Below are positions 1 through 8,495 of a stretch of DNA of 64,000 nt, in pieces. The stretch lies in the NCBI GenBank assembly GCA_016182425.1, contig JACPGP010000014.1, forward strand, positions 1 to 64,000, read 5' to 3'. The notes under the pieces are model-generated. The model saw only the letters and a list, made by a program, of their open reading frames with translations, had not been told where the DNA came from and searched no databases. The DNA is from Candidatus Levyibacteriota bacterium (lineage in GTDB: Bacteria > Patescibacteria > Microgenomatia > Levybacterales > UBA12049). The stretch's first letter is position 1. Every line of letters starts with the position of its first letter. Position numbers and translations under genes: made by a program.

Positions 1-1
1 A

Positions 2-154
2 GACAAGAAAAGACTTATGGATATGACCCGCGCCAAAAAACTTCTTGGTTTTAAGCCACTCACCTCATTAAAACAAGGAATAAAAGAAACAATAGATTGG
101 TACCTTGCTAATAAGGATATTCTCCATAAAAGGTATAATGTTTTTCGTGAATAG
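2..154 (+). CDS. NAD-dependent epimerase, C-terminal fragment (GDP-L-fucose synthase-like), cut by window start
   Basis: Only the last 50 codons are present, read in frame from base 2 to a TAG at 152-154. The peptide contains KRLMDMTRAKKLLGF followed by a TSLKQGIKETIDWYL segment. This matches the end of extended SDR sugar epimerases, in which a conserved Arg/Asp strand precedes an L-G-F/W turn and a final helix ending in Trp-Tyr. The MDMTRAKKLLGF part most resembles GDP-L-fucose synthase (Fcl), which makes GDP-fucose from GDP-4-keto-6-deoxymannose. Other UDP- or GDP-sugar epimerases end similarly, so the substrate is uncertain. A ManC gene at 39546 fits a GDP-sugar pathway. The end overlaps the start region of the next gene. 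Confidence 0.6.
   Translation, partial: DKKRLMDMTRAKKLLGFKPLTSLKQGIKETIDWYLANKDILHKRYNVFRE
134..139 (+). promoter_or_regulatory. Candidate -10 hexamer for a leaderless start at 147
   Basis: A perfect TATAAT lies inside the end of the epimerase fragment, 7 nt before the GTG at 147. The same spacing is seen before several other operon-leading genes in this window. I see no convincing -35 box at 16-18 bp; TTGCTA at 105-110 is 23 bp away. The call rests on hexamer and spacing only. Confidence 0.35.
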
Positions 155-923
155 TTTTTTAATTACTGGTACTTCTAGTGGGCTTGGTAAATATCTTCAT
201 GCAAATTTAGGCGGAATTGCCTTAAATAGGGAAAAAATTAAAAAAACTGGCGCAGAAATAATCATTCACTGCGCTTTTAACTCGGAAAATAATCCTAAGG
301 ATTCAGATCAATATTATAACGATAATGTTTTATTAACCAAAAGATTGACCAAAATTCCTCACAAAAAGTTTATATTTATTTCTTCAGTTGATGTTTACCC
401 CAAAAATACACAGAAACATTTAGAAGATGAGATTTTGGATATAAATAATGTAGATAGCTTATATGGTAAAGCAAAGCTTATGTCCGAACAAGTAGTAAAA
501 AAAAATTGTTCTAATTTTTTAATACTAAGATGCAGCGCGCTTTTAGGCAAAGATGCAAGGAGAAATAGTTTAATAAGAATTCTGCAAGATAATAACCCAT
601 CATTAACTCTTAGTGAAGAATCGGCTTTTAATTATATTCTTCATTCTGATGTATTGAATTTTATAAAACTTTCTATAGAAAAAGATTTGCAGGGAATATA
701 TAATCTAGCATCCTCTAAAAATATTACCCTAAAAGAAGTAGCTAGTTTTTTGAAAAAACAAGTTACTTTTGGTGACTATGTCTATAATGTAGGCAATATA
801 GATAATCGTAAGGCGAAAGCCATATCTCGCGTTTTCAAAAAGACTTCACAAAAAATAATAGGTGAATTTATCCGAAAAAACTTTGGGCCTCTTTATAAGA
901 CCGTGGAGTACCAATATCTATAA
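147..923 (+). CDS. Atypical SDR-family NAD(P)-binding protein (epimerase/reductase-like)
   Basis: A Rossmann-fold short-chain dehydrogenase/reductase of about 258 aa. The nucleotide-binding motif TGTSSGLG (about residues 7-14) follows the classical-SDR TGxxxGxG pattern. The body is epimerase-like: a FISSVDVYP strand and an active-site YGKAK (Tyr-x3-Lys). The substrate is unknown, presumably a nucleotide sugar given the neighbours. I chose the GTG at 147 because it gives a normal SDR N-terminus and sits 7 nt after TATAAT. An ATG at 138 is the alternative, but it overlaps that hexamer. The 3' end overlaps the convergent nucleotidyltransferase gene by 56 bp. Family call is good; function is weak. 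Confidence 0.7.
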   Translation: MNSFLITGTSSGLGKYLHANLGGIALNREKIKKTGAEIIIHCAFNSENNPKDSDQYYNDNVLLTKRLTKIPHKKFIFISSVDVYPKNTQKHLEDEILDINNVDSLYGKAKLMSEQVVKKNCSNFLILRCSALLGKDARRNSLIRILQDNNPSLTLSEESAFNYILHSDVLNFIKLSIEKDLQGIYNLASSKNITLKEVASFLKKQVTFGDYVYNVGNIDNRKAKAISRVFKKTSQKIIGEFIRKNFGPLYKTVEYQYL

Positions 924-1569
924 ATCCTCCCTTACTTTTAAATCCATAAAGACCTTTAGTTAACCATCTGGGAAATATTTCTTTTTCAAAAGATACAGGC
1001 CTGCCTTTTGGGATTTCTAAAAGGAGAGATTTTTTAATAAAATAAAGTCCAGCATTGATTAATCCAGGTCCCCCGTTTTCCTTTTTTTCCTCAAAACCTA
1101 CAATTTCATCATTTTCATTAATATCTACTTTTCCATATCTGCTAGCATCATCCATCTCTGTCAAAATTATTGAGGCATTGGCTCTTTTTTTCAAATGGAA
1201 TTCATAAAAACTTTGCAAGTCACAGTCAAAAAAAGAATCCCCATTGGTAATAAACACGTCTTCTGATTTTAAAAACGGTAGCGCATTTACTATGGCTCCA
1301 GCAGTCCCCAAAGAGAATTGTTCATTCGAGTAACGTAAGAAAAGACCTTTATAGCTATCCCCAAATGCCTTTACAACTTGATCGCCCAAATGGCGTGTAC
1401 AAATTATTACATTTTTAAAACCTGCTTGATCCAGTTGCTCTAGAATATATTCTAAAAAGGGACGTTCTTTTACCGTAGCTATCACTTTTTGTTGTCCAGG
1501 TAGTATAGAGGCTAAGCGAGTTCCTAATCCTCCTGCTAAAACTGCCGCAGTGATATCTTCTAAATCCAT
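868..1569 (-). CDS. Sugar-1-phosphate nucleotidyltransferase (HddC-like)
   Basis: A 233-aa nucleotidyltransferase of GT-A-like fold that would join a sugar 1-phosphate to an NTP. The pyrophosphorylase signature LAGGLGTRL is at residues 11-19, and the metal-binding NGDSFFDCDL has its Asp near 111. The LGTAGAI segment and overall length resemble HddC, the D-glycero-D-manno-heptose-1-phosphate guanylyltransferase. The usual Pro-Lys of the signature loop reads Gln-Lys (GQQKV) here. There is no acyltransferase domain. It is the last gene of a minus-strand operon with two epimerases and two methyltransferases, and starts immediately after the stop of the preceding gene. The exact sugar and nucleotide cannot be read from sequence. 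Confidence 0.8.
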   Translation of the reverse strand: MDLEDITAAVLAGGLGTRLASILPGQQKVIATVKERPFLEYILEQLDQAGFKNVIICTRHLGDQVVKAFGDSYKGLFLRYSNEQFSLGTAGAIVNALPFLKSEDVFITNGDSFFDCDLQSFYEFHLKKRANASIILTEMDDASRYGKVDINENDEIVGFEEKKENGGPGLINAGLYFIKKSLLLEIPKGRPVSFEKEIFPRWLTKGLYGFKSKGGFIDIGTPRSYKEAQSFFG

Positions 1570-2502
1570 CTAAATATTTTTGAATTCCGAGCGTTTAATA
1601 AGCTGATACCCTTTTATAAGTTCTTTTATTCCTGCATCTAGTGATCTTTTAGCTTCAAACCCAGCAGTTTTGAGTCTTTGACTTGATACAATATAGTTTC
1701 TTTTATCAGGATCCGATTTTATTTCTGCAAAGTCAATATAAAATTTTGGCAGATGTTGTTTAATTTTGCCTGCCAGTTCTTCCTTTGAAAGATTTTCAGA
1801 GTCTAGGCCAAGATTATACGCTTTCCCAATCATTTTCTTGTGATTTTCAATTGCGAAGATAAAACAATCTACCACATCACGAATATGGACAAAGTTTCTT
1901 TTAAATTTTTTTTCAAAAAGCACAATATATCCATCAGTTAAAGCAACATATACAAAATGGTTTACCAATAAATCTAGCCTTAGTCTTGGGGAGATGCCAA
2001 AAACCGAAGCAAGTCTAAGGGTAATAGTATTTTTTGAGCTCAATAATTCTTCTTCGGCATCAGTCTTGGTTTTCCCATAGAGGGTAATGGGTTTAAGCGG
2101 TGTTTCTTCTGTGCAAAAATTTTTATCCTCTGGGGTACCATATCCATTATTTGTCATAGGAAAAACGACTAATTGATTTTTGCTTCTTAACTTATTAAGC
2201 AATTTTATAGCATCTAGATTTGTCGTTCTCGCAAGATACGGATCGCTGTCGCAAGCAGAAGTTCCGACAATTGCAGCAAGGGGTAATAAAACATCAGCAT
2301 TTTTAATGAGTCTACTCATCAAACTTTTGTTACGGACATCTCCAAAAACAAAATCAAAATTGGGATTGTTACACAAATGAAATAGGCTTTTTTGTCGATA
2401 CATCAGGTTATCTACTGCTGTAACTTTATACCCCTTATCCAAAAGAACTTCACAGAGGACTGAACCCAAATAACCCGCGCCACCCGTAACCAAAACATTC
2501 AT
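1570..2502 (-). CDS. NAD-dependent nucleotide-sugar epimerase/dehydratase (extended SDR)
   Basis: A 310-aa extended SDR. The glycine motif GGAGYLG is at residues 7-13 and the catalytic Tyr-x3-Lys is YGKTK at 142-146. The usual Ser/Thr strand before it reads TNNGYG (about 117-122), so the catalytic Ser/Thr position looks unusual. The C-terminal half has the NFVHIRDVV segment typical of WcaG/GalE-like enzymes. It likely acts on a nucleotide-activated sugar made with the adjacent HddC-like transferase. The 27-bp gap to the upstream C-methyltransferase, and no gap to the downstream gene, support one operon. Confidence 0.82.
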   Translation of the reverse strand: MNVLVTGGAGYLGSVLCEVLLDKGYKVTAVDNLMYRQKSLFHLCNNPNFDFVFGDVRNKSLMSRLIKNADVLLPLAAIVGTSACDSDPYLARTTNLDAIKLLNKLRSKNQLVVFPMTNNGYGTPEDKNFCTEETPLKPITLYGKTKTDAEEELLSSKNTITLRLASVFGISPRLRLDLLVNHFVYVALTDGYIVLFEKKFKRNFVHIRDVVDCFIFAIENHKKMIGKAYNLGLDSENLSKEELAGKIKQHLPKFYIDFAEIKSDPDKRNYIVSSQRLKTAGFEAKRSLDAGIKELIKGYQLIKRSEFKNI

Positions 2503-2530
2503 TAGTCAATTTTAACTCAATTACAAGATT

Positions 2531-3808
2531 CTAGTCAACTATTCGTGGTTGAGGGATTGGGATGATAAATTTTCCGCCACCCTCTTTAAACCATTTTTCT
2601 TTTTCCATAATATTATCGGCATAATTCCAGGCAGTAATAATAATATAATCTGGGGTTTTTGTTTTTAATGTATGTGGTGTAACTATTGGGATATGCGTCC
2701 CTGGTGTAAATTTTCCTTGTTTAGAAGGTGCGCTATCCGTAATATATTCAACTATATCTGAACTAATATTACAGTATTGTAAAAGTGTGGTAGCTTTTGC
2801 GGATGCTCCATAGGCCACGATTTTTTTACCCTTTTTCTTTAAATTCAAAAGCATCCTTGTTAATTGCTTTTTAACAATAGGGGGCCTTTTGGCAAACTTT
2901 TTATAAGTTGAAAGTTTATCCAAACCAAATCTCTTTTCATTTTCCAAAAATTCATTAACAGCTTTCGCAATAGTAAGTGAAGAACGAGAGTGAGAAGCAA
3001 AAACCATAATTCCCCCTCCATGAGTATCGGTATGAATAATATTAATGATCTTTAGTCCGTGCATTTTTAGAAGATATGTAAGAGGACGAGTAGCATAGAA
3101 ACAAATATGCTCATGATAAGTATTATCAAATTCATTATGGTTCAGCAAATCCAACAGATATTGAACCTCAAAAATAAATATCCCTTTTTCATCCAAAAGT
3201 TCTTTTACCCCGTCTAAAATATCATGTAGGGCATCAGTATGGGCTAAAGTATTATTTGATGTAATGATTCCTGCCTTTCCATACTTTTTTATCAGTTTTG
3301 CAACTTTGTTTTTGCTAAAAAAATCAGCAATTGTTTTAATACCTTGTTTATTGGCAATTTGGGCAATATTTTTTGCAGGATCTATACCTAAAACTCTTGC
3401 CCCTAACTTCTTAAAAGGCTTTAGTAAAACTCCATCGTTACTACCAATATCAACAACTAACTGTTTTGATTGAGCAGGGTAACGTTGGAAAACTTCTTTA
3501 GCATATTCCTCAAAGTGTTTAACTAGCATTGGCGAGGTCGAGGAAAAATAAGCATAGTTACTAAATATATAATCTCTGTCGACTATATGTAAAAGCTGCG
3601 CCAGGTGACAATTGTGACAAAAGTATACCTCAAGGGGGGCTTTAAATTCTTTTTGTTTGAGCTGTAATTTGGTTAAGTAAGAATTTGCCGGAGCTGCATT
3701 ACCAAGTGATAAGTAACGGGTTAATTTTTTACTACCGCAGATAAGACATTTATTACTCTTTTTATAAAGCCTTTTTCTTTGTCTAGGCAATCCCATATTC
3801 TTTGACAT
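2531..3808 (-). CDS. Zinc-binding SAM-dependent sugar C-methyltransferase-like protein
   Basis: A 425-aa three-part methyltransferase. A putative zinc site is formed by Cys21, Cys24, Cys64 and Cys67. It is followed by a class I SAM domain with motif VVDIGSNDG (118-126), a YHEH motif near 231-234, and a C-terminal Rossmann-like half starting around GKKIVAYGASAKA. This domain order is that of NDP-4-keto-deoxysugar C-methyltransferases (TylC3/NovU type), where the His-Glu-His region acts in catalysis. It implies a branched, C-methylated deoxysugar. Its start overlaps the end of the upstream epimerase by 26 bp; a second Met at 3796 is also possible. Confidence 0.8.
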   Translation of the reverse strand: MSKNMGLPRQRKRLYKKSNKCLICGSKKLTRYLSLGNAAPANSYLTKLQLKQKEFKAPLEVYFCHNCHLAQLLHIVDRDYIFSNYAYFSSTSPMLVKHFEEYAKEVFQRYPAQSKQLVVDIGSNDGVLLKPFKKLGARVLGIDPAKNIAQIANKQGIKTIADFFSKNKVAKLIKKYGKAGIITSNNTLAHTDALHDILDGVKELLDEKGIFIFEVQYLLDLLNHNEFDNTYHEHICFYATRPLTYLLKMHGLKIINIIHTDTHGGGIMVFASHSRSSLTIAKAVNEFLENEKRFGLDKLSTYKKFAKRPPIVKKQLTRMLLNLKKKGKKIVAYGASAKATTLLQYCNISSDIVEYITDSAPSKQGKFTPGTHIPIVTPHTLKTKTPDYIIITAWNYADNIMEKEKWFKEGGGKFIIPIPQPRIVD

Positions 3809-4712
3809 ATTTTGTATAGTCTGCTAGCCCTTTATCTATATTCATTTTGGGAGACCAACCAATTATCTTTCTTGCCTTTTTATTATCCATTGTTCCACGA
3901 CGAGGTCTGTCATGTATGTCTTTAATTTCATACTCAAAAGTAAAATGTTTTTTTAAGATATTCACAAATTCAATTAGGTTAATCGCATTATTACCGCTAA
4001 TATGGAAGGCTTCTTTTAAAGGCGCTTTTAAGGATACCTCTGCAATTCCCGCCACTAAATCTTTGACATAAATAAAATCCATCATAATATTTTTGTTAAT
4101 CCAAAAGTTTTTTCCTTTTAAAATTTTATCTACAATAATATTACAAGCTCTTTCATTCAAATCTGCAAATCCATATATATTAGTTGTCCTTATAATATTC
4201 CAATTGTCTAGCTGGGCTTTAATCAAAAATTCACCACTGGCTTTTGATATCCCATATGGAGTTTTTGGAAGAAGCCGATAGTCCTCATCAATGGTATCCC
4301 CACAATCTCCATACGCTGAAATGGATGACATAAAAATGAATTTTTTAAGTTGAATTTTTTTGACAGTTTCTATTATTCTATAAGTTAAAGCGATATCATC
4401 CGTCAGTTGTTTTAAGCTAATTTTATTATCATCAGTTCTTTCCAGGGGAATTCCTGCCAGATGTATCAAAATGTCCGGCTTTTCTTTTTTTAAAATTTTT
4501 TCTCCTCCATCCTCAAACTTTTTATGATAAATATTTGCTCCTTTAAGTAAATACTTCTTCTTAAAGGTATTTATTTTTCTAAGGCGGGGTTTGTCTAAAT
4601 CTGAATAATAAATAAAAGGATCAATAATTACTACAGAATGTTGTCTTGACAAAAGTTCATGGGTAAGCCATGAGCCCACAAATCCCCCTCCACCAATTAT
4701 TAAATATTTCAT
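3783..4712 (-). CDS. NAD-dependent epimerase/dehydratase (extended SDR)
   Basis: A 309-aa extended SDR. The dinucleotide motif GGGGFVG is at residues 7-13, the FMSSISAYG strand near 127-135, and the catalytic YGISK at 153-157. The MDFIYVKDLV segment is the usual substrate-domain entry of UDP/GDP-sugar epimerases. I place the start at the ATG at 4712, where the glycine motif sits at the normal distance from the N-terminus; the upstream in-frame Met at 4736 lies inside the previous gene. One base separates it from the upstream methyltransferase, and its end overlaps the next gene, so the three are translationally coupled. Confidence 0.83.
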   Translation of the reverse strand: MKYLIIGGGGFVGSWLTHELLSRQHSVVIIDPFIYYSDLDKPRLRKINTFKKKYLLKGANIYHKKFEDGGEKILKKEKPDILIHLAGIPLERTDDNKISLKQLTDDIALTYRIIETVKKIQLKKFIFMSSISAYGDCGDTIDEDYRLLPKTPYGISKASGEFLIKAQLDNWNIIRTTNIYGFADLNERACNIIVDKILKGKNFWINKNIMMDFIYVKDLVAGIAEVSLKAPLKEAFHISGNNAINLIEFVNILKKHFTFEYEIKDIHDRPRRGTMDNKKARKIIGWSPKMNIDKGLADYTKYVKEYGIA

Positions 4713-4713
4713 G

Positions 4714-5649
4714 TTATTTTTTTTTAGCGTATACACACATTATATCAAAAGGATTTACATAAAAACTTAAATCTTTGGGTAAAACAAATTGTGCTGCGTT
4801 AAATATTGCACTTACAGTTTTATTATATAATCCAATTCGATCTGTAAAAAGACTCAAATTGACATATTTACCAACATGATTACTTGATACAAGAGAAAGT
4901 CCAGCTTTTTCAAGAAGTAAAGCAACTGTTTTTTTTGAAAAATAAGTAAGATGTTCATCAGATAATTTGTAACCTATCCATTTATGTTTTGTTAGTTTTG
5001 CAGGTATTGATCCTACATTTGGCGTTGAGAATACAAGCAAGCCATTTTTTTTTAGAGCCCGTTTCGATGCTTGGATAACTTCAATAGGATTTGTCAAATG
5101 TTCAACAACATCCCACATAGTAATCAAATCATATGTATTGGCGGGTAAGTCAATTTGCAGCACATCTCCAACATGGATTTTAAAACCAAAAGCTTCTTTT
5201 GCATAAGAAGCAGCATACTTTGAAATTTCTACCCCTTCAACTTCCCATCCCCGCATTTTTGCGCTGTGCATAAAAAATCCTGTTGCGCATCCGATATCAA
5301 GCAGTTTTCCAGGAGACAGAAAAGTTTCAATTGTTTTAAGACGTTTATCAAATGTCTTTATAATATTCTTCCGATCTTGCAGATAACTGCTGTATCCCAA
5401 TATTGAGGAATGATCATTTTTAAAATACTCTTCTGTGTAAAGCTCTTTTAAGTATTTATTTTTTAACCGCGGATTTGTAAATATAAGTTCACATTTTATA
5501 CATGTTACAATTCGGGGATAATACTCTGGATATTTTTGAGTATATGTTTTACTGTTACATAAAGGGCAGGAGATATTTTCAAGATACTTTGGTGGGAAAA
5601 TGTTTCTGTGAGAACTTTTTTGAATATGATTTTTTAGTTTTATTTCCAT
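4714..5649 (-). CDS. Class I SAM-dependent methyltransferase with N-terminal zinc ribbon
   Basis: A 311-aa protein of the Methyltransf_23 type. The N-terminal CPLC (28-31) and CIKC (50-53) pairs probably bind zinc. SAM motif I is LLDIGCATG (117-125), and the MWDVVEHL motif follows, as in O-/N-/C-methyltransferases of glycan loci. The acceptor is unknown. It is the first gene of the minus-strand operon 5649-868 and is divergent from the giant membrane-protein operon. A TAAAAT hexamer 7 nt upstream of its ATG suggests a leaderless transcript. A second methyltransferase with the same Cys layout lies at 20664. Confidence 0.82.
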   Translation of the reverse strand: MEIKLKNHIQKSSHRNIFPPKYLENISCPLCNSKTYTQKYPEYYPRIVTCIKCELIFTNPRLKNKYLKELYTEEYFKNDHSSILGYSSYLQDRKNIIKTFDKRLKTIETFLSPGKLLDIGCATGFFMHSAKMRGWEVEGVEISKYAASYAKEAFGFKIHVGDVLQIDLPANTYDLITMWDVVEHLTNPIEVIQASKRALKKNGLLVFSTPNVGSIPAKLTKHKWIGYKLSDEHLTYFSKKTVALLLEKAGLSLVSSNHVGKYVNLSLFTDRIGLYNKTVSAIFNAAQFVLPKDLSFYVNPFDIMCVYAKKK

Positions 5650-5656
5650 AAAGCTT

Positions 5657-5662
5657 ATTTTA
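5657..5662 (-). promoter_or_regulatory. Candidate -10 for the minus-strand operon (leaderless)
   Basis: On the minus strand TAAAAT lies 7 nt before the ATG at 5649. No clear -35 box is seen. The site shares a short divergent intergenic region with the plus-strand promoter at 5668-5696. Confidence 0.4.
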
Positions 5663-5667
5663 TCACA

Positions 5668-5696
5668 TCGACAGTAAGGCTGTGATTTAGTACAAT
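5668..5696 (+). promoter_or_regulatory. Sigma70-type promoter for the membrane-protein operon
   Basis: A -35 box TCGACA (5668-5673), a 17-bp spacer and a -10 box TACAAT (5691-5696). Transcription would start near 5703, leaving about 15 nt before the ATG at 5718. It lies in the divergent gap and is the only good promoter seen before the large-protein cassette. Confidence 0.6.
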
Positions 5697-5717
5697 AGAT
5701 ATCTTATCTTTTCTTTA

Positions 5718-8135
5718 ATGAAAAAACTTTTTAGATTTTCAAAACCCAAAATTCCCGTTTATTTTATTTGTATCGTATTATTTATTCTCCCTTTTTTTTG
5801 GCTCCGTCCTGGAGAATTAGAATTGGGTGGAGATAGCAGTAGACTTTACATGTACGACCCCGATTCATTTATGCAGGCGGATAGTTTATACAGCATTCAA
5901 CCCGATGGCACTGGAGTCTTGAGATCAGATCAGGCCATGCTGCCATTTTTATTTCTGTTAAAGCTTTTTTACTTTGTTTTTCATTCATCCTACATTGTCA
6001 TTTGTCTTTTAAATTCTCTTAAGCTGGTCGGAGCATTTTTATTTATGTATTTAATCGTTGTTGAAATTCTTAAAAAACATGCGCAAGATTACAAAATACT
6101 TCCTTTAGAGATTGCAGGAATACTAGCCGGGCTTTTTTATACATTTTCTCCAAGTGTTGGTGAATCCATGCAATTTTCCCTTATTGTAAGTAATCAGGTA
6201 TTTTTAAATCCGATGGTGTTTTATCTGCTCCTGCGATTCTTGGTTTCGCAAAAAAGTAAATATTTATGGTTTGCCATCTTAACAACACTTATTTTTTCAC
6301 CCAATTTTACGCTGGTTGTTCCATCACTTTACGCTTTTTTCCCATTGGCGCTCATATTCCTTGGATTATATATAACTTTCTGCCTTGGCAAACCATTGCC
6401 TTTGAGAAAAATATTTGGGGGTATTATTTTATTTTTAGGTCTACATGCTTTTCATCTAATACCTACTATTATGCTTATTTTTGACCCGGGCAATATCTTA
6501 AATACGCGAATATTTGATAGAAGTTCAATTCAGAATGTAGGGGTAGATTATTTCAGTTCGGTAGTGCTTCATTCAATGGTTACGAAGAGCTTTTTCTATA
6601 GTTACTCAATTCCTCAAACACAATGGACTACATTTATCGCACCACTTTCTATTATTTTGGGATTCTTGATAATCCGTGCACGCGAAAAAACTTTCACACT
6701 AATCGCCTTATTTTTTTTCATAACAATCTTTTTGCACTCAGCAAATATTACACATCTTGGTAACGATGTGTATAAAATGATGTTTTATATTCCTGGTTTT
6801 TCTATGTTTCGAAACTTCCCGGGGTGGTTTATGTACGTGCAGGCTTTTTTTTACGCGTTGCTTTTAGGATATGCATTTTTTTTAATCTTTTCAAAGTTAA
6901 AAAAAAGAATTGTATATATCTCATCAATTGTAATCATGGGAATATTTATTTTGAATAGCTGGAAGTTTATAAGTGGACAAATTCTTAGGCAGCCTCATAG
7001 AGGAACAGACAATGTGAGTACGATTATACAAATGGATCCTGCTTATGAAAAGATACTGTCATATTTACGAAACTTACCAGCGGACGGTAGAATTTTTGAC
7101 TTTCCTCTTACAGAATTTGGTTATCAAGTAGTTCCGGGTCTAAACAGAGGTGCGTATATTGGTCCTTCTCCTATTGCATATCTTACTGGCCGGAGTGACT
7201 TTGCAGGGAACCCAATCCTTGACCCATTTTCAGTTACACTTCTTAACCTAATTAAAGAAAAAAATATAGATGGCATCAAAAGATTATTTGGATTGTTAAA
7301 TGTAAAGTATATATTTTACAATTCAGACCCTAGAGCTTACGAGGAGTATTTTCCCCAAGTTCCCAATACCGTGCTGCTTAAAGTGCTGCCAGATTCTGCT
7401 TCTCTTGCAAATTTAGTTGATAAAATCATAGGAGAAAAAATAGTAAATTTTGGAACGTATTACATATATTACGCTGATAAAAACTATTACCTGCCTCACT
7501 TTTATGTTCCAACTTCAGTTATTCCATATGATGGCAAAAAAATTGATCACCTTGGACTAAATACATCATTTTTTGTTGATACCAAAATTGCCGATCCAAG
7601 AATTGGTTATATTGATTCACAAGTGTGTACACAAGTGTTATCCTCTTGTAGAGAGGGAGAGGTAATACTGATAAGTGATATCCCCACAATTACTTACCAG
7701 AAAATCAATCCGACAAAGTATAAAGTTATAGTTTCCAATGCTAATGCCCCTTTTTTTCTTATATTCTCTGATAAATTTCATACGAGTTGGAAGGTCTATA
7801 TGACAAATCAAGAAGCTGAAAAGCTAAAAATACAAGGTAGATATTTTGACGGTAGAATACAAGAATCTTATCACGAAAATATTTTTTTAGATAATAAGAC
7901 ATTTGAGACACGGAATATGAAAAGTTTGCCAGAAACGCAACATTTTACGGTCAATGGATACGCCAATGCCTGGTATATTACTCCGGGAGATTCAGGTGGA
8001 GAAAGTAATTATGAACTTATTGTCGAGATGACGCAACAGAGAGCAGCCTATTTTGGTTTGGGTATATCAATAGTGAGTTTCGTAATTTTTGCCCTAGTGC
8101 TTATTGTCCGGAGAGTGTACAATATATTGATATAA
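5718..8135 (+). CDS. Large polytopic membrane protein A (YfhO/GT-C-like)
   Basis: An 805-aa protein: an N-terminal membrane region (about residues 10-420, roughly ten helices), an extracytoplasmic domain, and one C-terminal helix (about 775-800). Shared signatures with the next large proteins are FFWLRPGELELGGDSSRLY near the N-terminus, FSMFRNFPGW, a GRIFDFPLTEFGYQV strand, KYIFYNSDP, and a C-terminal INPTKY ... HTSWK ... NGYANAWY domain. The layout resembles YfhO and PTPS-related membrane proteins, thought to be GT-C-fold transferases using polyprenyl-linked sugars. The acidic GGD after the first helix could be the catalytic loop. This is the shortest of the three close paralogues because it lacks their central insertion. 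Function is inferred only. Confidence 0.75.
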   Translation: MKKLFRFSKPKIPVYFICIVLFILPFFWLRPGELELGGDSSRLYMYDPDSFMQADSLYSIQPDGTGVLRSDQAMLPFLFLLKLFYFVFHSSYIVICLLNSLKLVGAFLFMYLIVVEILKKHAQDYKILPLEIAGILAGLFYTFSPSVGESMQFSLIVSNQVFLNPMVFYLLLRFLVSQKSKYLWFAILTTLIFSPNFTLVVPSLYAFFPLALIFLGLYITFCLGKPLPLRKIFGGIILFLGLHAFHLIPTIMLIFDPGNILNTRIFDRSSIQNVGVDYFSSVVLHSMVTKSFFYSYSIPQTQWTTFIAPLSIILGFLIIRAREKTFTLIALFFFITIFLHSANITHLGNDVYKMMFYIPGFSMFRNFPGWFMYVQAFFYALLLGYAFFLIFSKLKKRIVYISSIVIMGIFILNSWKFISGQILRQPHRGTDNVSTIIQMDPAYEKILSYLRNLPADGRIFDFPLTEFGYQVVPGLNRGAYIGPSPIAYLTGRSDFAGNPILDPFSVTLLNLIKEKNIDGIKRLFGLLNVKYIFYNSDPRAYEEYFPQVPNTVLLKVLPDSASLANLVDKIIGEKIVNFGTYYIYYADKNYYLPHFYVPTSVIPYDGKKIDHLGLNTSFFVDTKIADPRIGYIDSQVCTQVLSSCREGEVILISDIPTITYQKINPTKYKVIVSNANAPFFLIFSDKFHTSWKVYMTNQEAEKLKIQGRYFDGRIQESYHENIFLDNKTFETRNMKSLPETQHFTVNGYANAWYITPGDSGGESNYELIVEMTQQRAAYFGLGISIVSFVIFALVLIVRRVYNILI

Positions 8136-8141
8136 AGTTTT

Positions 8142-8495
8142 ATGTCTGGCGCAATACAAAAACAAGGCTTAAGCCCAAGGGTTGGTAGATTTTTAGCCCT
8201 TTCCCCAATTATTTTGCTGATCCTCGGGGATGCTCTTTTCTTCCAACAAAATTCAGATTGGCGGACATTTCCGATTTTAATCTTTTATATATTCCTTATA
8301 ATTCGTTATAAAATTACTGCTACTACAACGTTTCTTATTTGTTTAGTGCTTTTCTTATTCATGTATGTTCATTATATTTTTTCCGATCCTAAAGTATTTG
8401 CGACCCAGTATCCTTTTGCTCCTTTCGGAGAAAAAATGGCTGAGTGGCTTTATCTTTTTTTGGTAATTGGTGTTATACAAAAATGGCGAGAATAA
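8142..8495 (+). CDS. Small three-helix membrane protein a, coupled to large protein B
   Basis: A 117-aa hypothetical protein with about three predicted membrane helices (near 20-35, 44-72 and 98-112). Shared features with the small genes at 12192 and 12521 are a basic KITATTTF-type segment mid-protein, and an EKMAEWLYLFLVIGVIQKWRE tail that matches the 12521 tail closely. It starts 6 bp after large protein A. Its stop overlaps the start of large protein B by 13 bp: the ATG of B lies inside the codons for the final Lys-Trp-Arg-Glu. This argues for translational coupling and joint function. I recognise no described family. Confidence 0.7.
   Translation: MSGAIQKQGLSPRVGRFLALSPIILLILGDALFFQQNSDWRTFPILIFYIFLIIRYKITATTTFLICLVLFLFMYVHYIFSDPKVFATQYPFAPFGEKMAEWLYLFLVIGVIQKWRE

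Noticed and set aside
105..146. Longer N-terminus for the SDR gene from 105
   Set aside because: It would read back through the end of the upstream epimerase and put 12-15 unusual residues before the dinucleotide motif; the GTG at 147 or ATG at 138 fits better.
8444..8482. Upstream start for large protein B
   Set aside because: The extra residues are out-of-frame translation of the small protein's last helix; the ATG at 8483 matches the arrangement at 12844.
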